From contig JAFUKH010000044.1 of the NCBI GenBank assembly GCA_017467845.1, positions 1 through 42,976 of the forward strand: DNA of 42,976 nt, written 5' to 3'. This document shows positions 36,701-42,976 of this stretch, one piece after another. Made by a program: the position numbers and the translations under genes. The notes under the pieces were generated by a model. It worked only from the letters and a program-made list of their open reading frames with translations. It was not told the DNA's origin and did no database searches. Numbering within the stretch: the stretch's first letter is position 1; each line of letters begins with the position of its first letter. The stretch is from Lachnospiraceae bacterium. Its GTDB lineage: Bacteria > Bacillota > Clostridia > Lachnospirales > Lachnospiraceae.

Positions 36701-39700
36701 CGATACTACTGTTCAGGATAAGAAGTATGTAGAGAGAGCAGCAGCACTTGCAATCTACAACAATTGTACAGAGGTTTCTTTCGACAATTGTAAGTTTATC
36801 GGGCGTCAGGATACCTTATATGGTGGAACCGGCGTAACCGCAGCATTCTATGATTGTGCAATTTACGGTGGTACCGACTATATCTTTGGTGGAATGAACG
36901 CTGTATTTGCAAAGTGTGATTTAGTATTCAATACCAGTGAAGATGGTAACGATGAAGGTTACATCACTGCTGCACAGACCAAGTCCGGCAGAGGTATGTT
37001 AATGTACAACTGTCATGTTACCAGTACTGTTCCCGGCGTAGATACCGCTTCAGAATATCCTTCTAAGGCCGGTTACTTCGGAAGACCTTGGCAAACAAAT
37101 ACCGGTGAAGCAGTGTTCTACTATACTGTAATCGACGCAACCGATTCTCATTGGTACGGGGCATCTGCTTCTATGATTCTGCCTGAAGGCTGGAATTCAA
37201 CCTTAAGTGGCGAGTCTGTAATGAGTGCAGAGTACGGAAGCTATGAGATGGCTAAGGATGTAGATAACCAGGCTAGTAGAGTTGCATGGGCTACAACCTT
37301 AAATGAAACTTCCGGTGCAGTGCTTGCAGACGGTACTGCAATTTCTGTAGAAGCTTTCTTAGGCAACTGGGATGCTTTTGCAGGCAAGGATATGACAATT
37401 GTAATGCCTACCGATAAGGTAGACAACGCTCCTGTAGAAGATGATGAGGAATCAGCTACTACTGAGTTTGTATTAGAGACAAGTGCATTAACTGCATTTG
37501 CACAGGGAACTAAGGCTGACGGAGATACCGAGAAAGCCGGTACCGAGGATTACTTTACTTTAATCTACAGTGCAAAGTCTAAGGTTGACGGAAGTAAGAA
37601 GACCTTTGATGATGCATATTATTCAGAGCAGCGTGTAAACTTCGGTGGCGCAGCATCAACCGAGAAGAACGCTGTGAAGTTTACTACTTCTAATCCTGCA
37701 ACCGTAAAGGTATGGTGGGTAGAAGGAGGCGATGACAATCGTCAGATGGCAATCTTAAATGCAGCAGGAACACAGGTGGCAGTGACCGCTGAGACTCTTG
37801 CGAAGAATGCAACCTGCATTTCTACTTTTGAGCTTGCAGAAGCAGGCACCTACTATTTAGGTGGTGCAACCAATAATAACTATATCTTCAAGGTCGTTGT
37901 AACGGAAGAAAAGCCGGCAGAGCCCATCGTAAGTACTTTAGATACCGCAGCAGATTTAACTGCATTTGCAGCAGGCGTAAAGGCTGATGGCGATGAAGAA
38001 AAGGCAGGTACCGAGGATTACTTCACTGTGATCTACAGTGCAAAATCCAAGGTTGATTCAAGTTCTAAGACATGGGATGACGGATATACTTCCAGCCAGA
38101 GATTAAACCTTGGTGGTAAGGTAGCATTAGAGAAGAACGCAGTGAAGTTCACTACTTCTAACCCCGCATCTGTAAAGATTTGGTGGGTAGAAGGTGGCGA
38201 TGACAATCGTCAGATGGCAATCTTGAATGCAGCAGGAGAGCAGGTGGCAGTGACCGCTGAAACTCTTGCAAAGAATGCAACCTGTATCTCTACTTTAGAG
38301 CTTACAGAAGCAGGCACCTATTACTTGGGTGGTGACATTAATAATAACTATATTTTCAAGGTAGAAGTAACCGAGACTCCGGGTGGTACTGTAAAGCCTC
38401 CACGTGCAGATTGGGCTACTGTAGAAGATCCTGTAATAATAAGTGCAGAGCAGATTACTTCTGCTGACAATACTATTGAAGTTAATCTAACTGCAAACGT
38501 TGGTTATGACGGAGCAGATAATATTACTGTTACCATGACTGACGAAGCAGGGGAGGTAGTTGCTACCAGAAATTCCTCTAAGGAAGCAAATGAACATACC
38601 GTAACCTTTAATCCTACTGCATCCGGCAACTACACCTTCTCTGTAGTAGCAGTTCGTGAGGGAGAAGAGGATAAGGCAGGTAGCGAGACAAAGAGCGTAG
38701 CATTCGTTCTTAAATTAGAAACTCCTTCTATCACAAGTGCAACCAGTCTTGGTGCACAGGCAGATGGAACTGTTAGTGTTGAAGTATGCTGGGATGCTGT
38801 AACTGAAGCAACCGGCTACGAAGTATCTGTTAAAGATACTGAGATTAAGGATACTACTACTGCAACTGCTTATACTGTAACCGGTTTAACCGCTGGTCAG
38901 GAATACACCTTTGTTGTTAAGGCTCTTCGTGGTGAAGAGGTAAGTGCAGAAGCTACTATCGTTGCTAAGGCAACTGCTGAAGAGCAGATGAAGTGGTCTT
39001 TTGCAGCATTTGGTAGTGGTGTAGATACTAAGAACAATGGTTACGAAGGTAACGCAAATGACGGTAGTGTACGTGTGTACTCCAATAATGGTAAAGGAAA
39101 GATTGTTCCTAATACCACCGATGGACTTGCATTCTACTATACCGAGATTAATCCGGAAACTACTAACTTTACCTTAACTGCAACTGCAAAGGTAAATAAT
39201 TGGAAACTTTCCAACGGTCAGGAAGGCTTTGGTCTTATGGCTGCAGATAGAGTTGGTAAGAATGGTGATAGCTCTACCTTCTGGAACAACTCATACATGG
39301 CAAGTGTAACCAAGGTTGAATACTATTGGGATGGCGAGAAGGTAAGCGATGCCGGTAGCAAGATTTCTATGAAGCTTGGCGTTGGTTCTCAGGAAAAGAA
39401 GGGTGTAACTCTTGACAATATCAATGAGGCACTTAGTCTTGATGACATGAGCCTGTTCTCTACCAAGATGACTACTTTAGAAACATCTTGCGCAGCAAAT
39501 GGTGCAGGAACCTACAATATTGTAGGTGGATATACCGGTACTGAGCCTACCGGAACAGTGGAAAATACTGCTACAGAGTTTAAGCTCACTATCCAGAAGA
39601 ACAACACCGGTTACTTCGTAAGCTACACCAACGAAGCTGGTGAAACTGTAACTAACAAGTACTACGGTACTGACGTATTAAATTACTTAGATAGCGATTC

Positions 39701-42083
39701 TGTATATGTTGGTTTCTATGCTTCCAGAAATGCAGATATCACTTTCGAAGATATTACCTTTACTACCATTTCTCCTGAGGATGATGTTCCTGCAGAAGAA
39801 AGACCTGTTACTTTAGTAACTCCTAACTTCTTCATCGAGTCTGCAACCACTGCAAACAGTGCAGATTATGAAATGGTATATTACGGAAATGCTGACGGCC
39901 AGTTAGTAATTACCGATGAAGATGGTAATGTAATTCTTGACAAGACTGTAGTAGCAAATACTAAGGTTCGCCAGAGTGTAACTCTTGCAGAAGGTAAGAA
40001 TAACTTCAAGGTAACCATGACTCCTGATGCTGATTATCAGCCATCAGAATATGAGAAGTTAAGCTCATACGATGTAGTAAGCTTTACTCATGTAGTAGAG
40101 TATAGAAATAGCATTCAGACCGTTGTATATGTTGGTCCTGAGGGAACCTCAAACGGCGAAGGTACTAAGGAAAGTCCTTTAGATATCTACACCGCAGTGA
40201 AGTGGGCAATGCCCGGTCAGCAGATTCTGTTGATGGAAGGTACCTATAACTTATCTCGTACCGTAACTATGGAAAGAGGTATGGATGGTACTGCTGACAA
40301 GATGATTTACTTAATGGCAGATCCTGAGGCTGAGACAAGACCTGTTCTTGACTTCAATAAGAAGTGTGCAGGTATGGTAGTAGGTGCTGATTATTGGTAC
40401 TTACAGGGATTTGATGTAACTGAGTCTGCAGATGCTCAGAAGGGTCTTCAGATTTCAGGTAGCAACAATGTTGTTGACAGAGTAAACGCTTATAAAAACG
40501 GTAATTCCGGTATTCAGATTAGTAGATTTAAGTCAACTGACCTTTGGGAAGATTGGCCGGCTAATAACTTAATTCTGAACTGTACCTCTTACCTCAATGC
40601 AGATAAGGGTTACGAGGATGCAGATGGTTTCGCTGCAAAGCTTACCATCGGTGATGGCAACGTATTTGATGGATGTATCGCTGCTTACAATGCAGATGAC
40701 GGATGGGATTTATTTGCTAAGTTAGAGACCGGCGCTATCGGTAAGGTTGTAATTAAGAACAGTCTTGCATTCAAGAACGGTTATGTTGTTGATGAAAACG
40801 GAAATGAAGTGAATGCCGGAAACGGCAACGGTTTCAAGATGGGTGGAGATAGTATCACCGGATACCATACCTTAATCAACTCTTATGCATTTGGTAACAA
40901 GGCGAAGGGATTTGATTCCAACAGCTGTCCTGATATTCAGGTTGAAAACAGTATTGCGTTCAACAACTTATCTTATAACGTAGCATTCTATACTAACAAT
41001 GCTATCAATACTGATTATGCAGCAACCGGTATTATTTCTTACAAGGATGCAGCAGGTGAGGCTGAAAATATAAAGCCTAAGGGAACTCAGGATACCAATA
41101 AGATTTATGGAACTACAAACTATTACTTCGATGGTAGCCAGTCTGCTAACTCTGAAGGTACCAAGGTATCCGCTGATTGGTTTGTATCATTAGATATGGA
41201 TGCAGCAATCAAGGGTGGAATCACCAGAAATGCTGATGGAACAATTAACATGAACGGATTCCTTCAGTTAACTGATAAGGCTCCTAGTGGAATCGGCGCA
41301 AATGGACAGGGAACTCCTTCAGGTGAAATCGAAATGAATCAGCCTGTAGTGACTCCTGCACCAACCGAAGAACCGACTGCTACACCGGAACCTACTGTAG
41401 AGCCTACTGAAGCACCGGAAGCAACCGAGGCTCCAACCGCTACACCGGAACCTACTGTAGAGCCTACTGAAGCACCGGAAACAACCGAGGCTCCAACCGC
41501 TACACCGGAACCTACTGTAGAGCCCACTGAAGCACCGGAAGCAACCGAGGCTCCAACCGCTACACCGGAGCCAACCGTAGCACCAACCGAGGCACCTGCG
41601 CCTACTTCTACACCGGCGGCAACCGTGAAGCCTTCAAATCCTATTAAGGATATTATTAATGCAGGTTCTGATGCAATTAAGGATATTGTTAATGCAGACA
41701 GTGCAGAGGATGTTAGAGATGCAATTACTAACTTCTTTGACAGAGTTACCAGCATTGTTTCAAGACCTAGACGTCAGCAGAGCACTGCTCAGGCTCCAGC
41801 AGCAACGGAAGCTCCTGTAGCAACGGAAGCTCCTGTAGTAACCGAGGCGCCTGTGGTAACTGAGGCTCCTGTAGCAACCGAGGCTCCTGTGGTAACAGAA
41901 GCACCTGTAGAAATTGAAGAGGAGAAGGTTCCTCAGGTAGAGGCACCGGCAGTAGATGCAGCTACAGATACTAAGAATTCTTCCGTTCTTCCATGGATTT
42001 GCATTGCAGTGGCTGCAATTGCAGGAGGCGGCGCAGTAATTACCGGCGCATCAGTTCTTAAGAAGAAAAAGGGAGAAGAATAA
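33765..42083 (+). CDS. Giant surface pectinesterase (CE8) and pectate lyase (PL9)
   Basis: A 2772-residue multidomain exoenzyme. Residues 1-35 are a signal peptide ending VQA. Module A1 (about 54-200) is followed by a Pro/Thr/Glu linker, a VWDFGG beta module (about 245-425), three Ig/CnaB-like modules and a WDFR carbohydrate-binding-like module. CE8 pectinesterase spans about 798-1160 with GRQDTLY (Asp1016), TDYIFG (Asp1038) and FGRPW (Arg1107). Two more A modules (1234-1536) precede an FnIII domain (about 1650-1738), a large beta-sandwich (1743-2005), an Ig-like domain and PL9 (2119-2450) with EDADGFAAKL (Lys2292 as probable base) and DDGWDLF. The C-terminus has PTE repeats, an amphipathic helix, ATEAPV repeats, one membrane helix and KKKKGEE. 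It should de-esterify and then cleave pectin at the cell surface. AGGAGG precedes the start. Confidence 0.93.
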   Translation: MFKNSKKRKSFRQTLAWMLSLAMILSNLTSFQVQATTVSSGDTVTPGDGATVKEYVLNPADLATFASGEKTDGQEEAAGTDNYFTIIYSAKAAVNDNSKTFEDGFVATKRINFGGSSSASKNAIKFTTSDAATVKVWWACGGDARQVSVFDSAKTVIAATALESVKNEVYISELSVAEAGTYYLGGLEGNNYLYKISVTEGAAQDAEPTAEPTAEPTAVPTEEPTATPEVEATEAPAVEYDPTKTEVWDFGGEQLDTSVYNNMLTADIMNSWYPGVEPGTAGKNLASCSVTDAEGNVLFAFNDGGYSATHRLRTTNTAVTRYDEKTKTLGDVTYTGFIYSNKAASAEVYVAFDLNPGEVLTAIISSNGTAADYVVEAPSGAKTTYENVYDGSTQAAELTFYATEEGLHKIYTSKEKLVICRAYIEPAVEVAVTGTVTAPEGLADYSVILTNNQSGATTIAQVADGKYSASLYAGYDYTLTLGNADGYVISEGAALSLADGVSGAIADITVVAVEKFAVTGSLIGLPDDVIANLTLEFVSDEIFVPEVKIDGSSYSTELESGIEYTVKESGINDYSLVSPATVKITEAGTIDITFEKKPVYNVTIAPEGATASDLANATFTFTNLNEEGYVYTFTGTENIQLRDGVYEVKVSDSGIFVQQLTSNLKVEASDVTKTIKFISYVTEWDFRTADFTGQSPYNGLTISGSFNKHGSTYGMQIKNATITVPVSGACEVKVSVGYNWDISFEDGSVAYFDNTNSGDITVSYNYTGSGDSVTINVGGQCTSYIKMIEVVEKVAYKETVTVGAEGCDYTTINDALDAVRAMDRSDGERVTISIAPGNYEEMLVIDTPNVTLKNASATPSIELKNKGVDIDENAVRITHYYGHGYTYYSMGSDCKYDEEILAVNKENGYASFENPGSGTTNGSYWNATVVINASGVEAEGIIFENSFNQYVSEKAANDVIVAQSGAKEGSVKRADMEAGDTTVQDKKYVERAAALAIYNNCTEVSFDNCKFIGRQDTLYGGTGVTAAFYDCAIYGGTDYIFGGMNAVFAKCDLVFNTSEDGNDEGYITAAQTKSGRGMLMYNCHVTSTVPGVDTASEYPSKAGYFGRPWQTNTGEAVFYYTVIDATDSHWYGASASMILPEGWNSTLSGESVMSAEYGSYEMAKDVDNQASRVAWATTLNETSGAVLADGTAISVEAFLGNWDAFAGKDMTIVMPTDKVDNAPVEDDEESATTEFVLETSALTAFAQGTKADGDTEKAGTEDYFTLIYSAKSKVDGSKKTFDDAYYSEQRVNFGGAASTEKNAVKFTTSNPATVKVWWVEGGDDNRQMAILNAAGTQVAVTAETLAKNATCISTFELAEAGTYYLGGATNNNYIFKVVVTEEKPAEPIVSTLDTAADLTAFAAGVKADGDEEKAGTEDYFTVIYSAKSKVDSSSKTWDDGYTSSQRLNLGGKVALEKNAVKFTTSNPASVKIWWVEGGDDNRQMAILNAAGEQVAVTAETLAKNATCISTLELTEAGTYYLGGDINNNYIFKVEVTETPGGTVKPPRADWATVEDPVIISAEQITSADNTIEVNLTANVGYDGADNITVTMTDEAGEVVATRNSSKEANEHTVTFNPTASGNYTFSVVAVREGEEDKAGSETKSVAFVLKLETPSITSATSLGAQADGTVSVEVCWDAVTEATGYEVSVKDTEIKDTTTATAYTVTGLTAGQEYTFVVKALRGEEVSAEATIVAKATAEEQMKWSFAAFGSGVDTKNNGYEGNANDGSVRVYSNNGKGKIVPNTTDGLAFYYTEINPETTNFTLTATAKVNNWKLSNGQEGFGLMAADRVGKNGDSSTFWNNSYMASVTKVEYYWDGEKVSDAGSKISMKLGVGSQEKKGVTLDNINEALSLDDMSLFSTKMTTLETSCAANGAGTYNIVGGYTGTEPTGTVENTATEFKLTIQKNNTGYFVSYTNEAGETVTNKYYGTDVLNYLDSDSVYVGFYASRNADITFEDITFTTISPEDDVPAEERPVTLVTPNFFIESATTANSADYEMVYYGNADGQLVITDEDGNVILDKTVVANTKVRQSVTLAEGKNNFKVTMTPDADYQPSEYEKLSSYDVVSFTHVVEYRNSIQTVVYVGPEGTSNGEGTKESPLDIYTAVKWAMPGQQILLMEGTYNLSRTVTMERGMDGTADKMIYLMADPEAETRPVLDFNKKCAGMVVGADYWYLQGFDVTESADAQKGLQISGSNNVVDRVNAYKNGNSGIQISRFKSTDLWEDWPANNLILNCTSYLNADKGYEDADGFAAKLTIGDGNVFDGCIAAYNADDGWDLFAKLETGAIGKVVIKNSLAFKNGYVVDENGNEVNAGNGNGFKMGGDSITGYHTLINSYAFGNKAKGFDSNSCPDIQVENSIAFNNLSYNVAFYTNNAINTDYAATGIISYKDAAGEAENIKPKGTQDTNKIYGTTNYYFDGSQSANSEGTKVSADWFVSLDMDAAIKGGITRNADGTINMNGFLQLTDKAPSGIGANGQGTPSGEIEMNQPVVTPAPTEEPTATPEPTVEPTEAPEATEAPTATPEPTVEPTEAPETTEAPTATPEPTVEPTEAPEATEAPTATPEPTVAPTEAPAPTSTPAATVKPSNPIKDIINAGSDAIKDIVNADSAEDVRDAITNFFDRVTSIVSRPRRQQSTAQAPAATEAPVATEAPVVTEAPVVTEAPVATEAPVVTEAPVEIEEEKVPQVEAPAVDAATDTKNSSVLPWICIAVAAIAGGGAVITGASVLKKKKGEE
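37464..38373 (+). repeat. Tandem duplication of a 468-bp module
   Basis: Two adjacent copies of the A module within the giant pectinase, offset by 468 bases: the word GATGACAATCGTCAGATGGC occurs at 37731 and again 468 bases later at 38199. Over long stretches the copies differ only at scattered, mostly synonymous positions. A third, diverged copy is near the N-terminus (about 33924-34364). The close identity implies recent duplication or gene conversion. Confidence 0.85.
41381..41580 (+). repeat. 60-bp tandem repeat coding a PTE linker
   Basis: A unit of 60 bases (TACACCGGAACCTACTGTAG and on) recurs with a period of exactly 60 over about three and a third copies with only a few base changes, coding 20-residue blocks of the type TATPEPTVEPTEAPEATEAP. 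It forms a flexible, probably glycosylated, wall-spanning linker and can change length by slippage. Confidence 0.92.
41802..41909 (+). repeat. 18-bp tandem repeats coding ATEAPV/VTEAPV
   Basis: Six consecutive 18-base units (41802, 41820, 41838, 41856, 41874, 41892) code the hexapeptide (A/V)TEAPV. The first two are identical and the rest diverge at third and first positions. They form a second stalk just before the C-terminal membrane helix. Confidence 0.92.
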
Positions 42084-42149
42084 TCTCTAATATTGACACT
42101 TTACCAGTGTAAAAATGAATGTTTCTGACAGAAGAGAATTCATGTAGAA

Positions 42150-42188
42150 TTAAGGGTAACTACTATAAGTAGTTACCCTTAATGTTTT
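42150..42188 (+). terminator. Strong terminator after the giant pectinase
   Basis: TTAAGGGTAACTACT (42150-42164) and AGTAGTTACCCTTAA (42168-42182) are exact complements around a three-base loop, followed by TGTTTTTG. It separates the pectinase from the GH5 gene, which must be read by its own promoter or by readthrough. Confidence 0.85.
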
Positions 42189-42203
42189 TGTGGGAGGTTA
42201 TAA

Positions 42204-42976
42204 ATGAAAGGGAAAAGATTATTAAGTCTTGCCATGGCGGCAATATTAAGTACAGGTCTTATGGCTGGATGCGGCGGCAGTGCAGAAGGCACTGCGGTTG
42301 AAAGTAGTGTAGTTGAAAGTAGTGTAGTTGAAAGCAGCGTGCAGGTGACGGAAGCACCGGCAGAGACGGAAGCACCTACTGAGGCACCAATCGAAGTGCC
42401 TATCGAGGTAGAGGCGGAAGAACCTGTAGCTTCCGGTAATACCATGACAGCCTTGGAACTTGCGGAAATCATGGGGAATGGTATCAATCTTGGTAATACC
42501 ATGGAAGCTTATGGACATACCACTTTAGGTGTTGGGCTTGAGACAAGTGCATATGAGACTTATTGGGGGAATCCCGTAACTACCCAGGAGATGATTACCG
42601 GTATGAAGGAGGCTGGTTTTGACAGCATCCGTATTCCGGTGGCATGGACCAATGCTATGAATTTTGAAACCGGTGATTATACCATCGGGCAGGATTATCT
42701 TGACCGTGTGGAAGAGATTATTAATTATGCCCTGAATGAGGATATGTATGTTATCATCAACGACCACTGGGACGGTGGCTGGTGGGGAATGTTCGGTTCT
42801 GCTACTCAGGAAACCAGAGAACAGGCTATGGAGCTCTATACCTCCATGTGGACCCAGATTGCTGAGGAATATAAGGACTATGATTATCATCTGATATTCG
42901 AGTCCGGTAATGAGGAATTGGGATATCGTCTCAACGATACGGACATTGCCAAGGATTCCGGTGCATTATCCGATGA
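42204..42976 (+). CDS. GH5 glycanase lipoprotein (N-terminal part)
   Basis: The gene runs off the window end; 257 codons are visible. Residues 1-22 are a lipoprotein signal with lipobox LMAGC (Cys23), so the protein should be anchored to the outer face of the membrane. A short VESSVVESSV repeat and a TEAP-rich acidic linker follow. The catalytic domain begins near residue 80: NGINLGNTMEAYG, DSIRIPVAWTN, VIINDHWDGGWWG and ESGNEELG, with acid/base Glu237. This is the GH5 endoglucanase/mannanase pattern; the nucleophile Glu lies beyond the window. GGGAGG precedes ATG 42204. Confidence 0.88.
   Translation, partial: MKGKRLLSLAMAAILSTGLMAGCGGSAEGTAVESSVVESSVVESSVQVTEAPAETEAPTEAPIEVPIEVEAEEPVASGNTMTALELAEIMGNGINLGNTMEAYGHTTLGVGLETSAYETYWGNPVTTQEMITGMKEAGFDSIRIPVAWTNAMNFETGDYTIGQDYLDRVEEIINYALNEDMYVIINDHWDGGWWGMFGSATQETREQAMELYTSMWTQIAEEYKDYDYHLIFESGNEELGYRLNDTDIAKDSGALSD

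Noticed and set aside
41339-41755. Minus-strand ORF of 138 codons with a Val/Gly/Ala/Ser repeat (VGASVASGASVGSTVGS type)
   Set aside because: It is the reverse of the PTE repeat region of the giant pectinase; the periodic composition follows from the repeats and there is no ribosome site.
42179-42518. Two minus-strand ORFs opposite the GH5 start
   Set aside because: They mirror the TEAP-rich linker and signal region of the GH5 gene, which has the lipobox, ribosome site and family motifs.

Overview
The window looks like a chromosomal segment of a pectin- and hemicellulose-using anaerobe of the Clostridia, most likely Lachnospiraceae. This rests on a SCIFF-type radical SAM maturase next to an Orn/Lys/Arg-decarboxylase-like gene, a T-box-controlled trp operon, strong AGGAGG ribosome sites, moderate GC, and PTE-rich surface enzymes. 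No database search was possible, so genus-level placement is open.

Layout. 1-5.4 kb: end of a SCIFF maturase gene, a PLP decarboxylase-like gene, a 2H phosphoesterase, a DUF4261-like protein, then a decaying stretch with a small mobile element (3446-3579, flanked by 8-bp direct repeats), an orphan ORF, two broken genes and a short C15-like peptidase. 5.4-12.3 kb: promoter, tryptophan T-box leader with UGG specifier, terminator, and a complete trpEGDCFBA operon with mostly overlapping genes. 12.3-16.3 kb: a near-consensus promoter with a LacI-type palindrome, a very long leader hairpin, then glgP and malQ for alpha-glucan breakdown. 16.3-23.3 kb: a CYTH protein (minus strand, the only convincing minus-strand gene), a fold-back repeat, a DJ-1 protein, an M18 aminopeptidase, and a MoxR/DUF58/transglutaminase operon. 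23.3-29.6 kb: a MITE-like element with 10-bp target duplication inserted into the loop of a terminator-like hairpin, a CspB-like subtilase, two small membrane proteins, and a cytoplasmic GH51/GH43 arabinosidase pair. 29.7-33.4 kb: a LacI-type sugar-binding domain fused to GGDEF, followed by a chemoreceptor. 33.4-43 kb: a 400-bp leader, a 2772-residue surface pectinesterase/PL9 pectate lyase, and the start of a GH5 lipoprotein glycanase cut by the window end.

How it fits together (inference). The giant surface enzyme de-esterifies and cleaves pectin outside the cell, the GH5 lipoprotein attacks beta-glucan or mannan at the membrane, and the GH51/GH43 pair finishes arabinose-containing oligosaccharides inside. 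The LacI-like/GGDEF fusion could report cytoplasmic sugar as cyclic-di-GMP, and the adjacent chemoreceptor could couple the same niche to movement. LacI/CcpA-like palindromes upstream of glgP and of the giant enzyme suggest carbon control. The most distinctive observations are the sugar-sensor/diguanylate cyclase plus chemoreceptor pair, the giant pectinase with internally duplicated modules, and two small mobile elements whose target duplications can be read directly.
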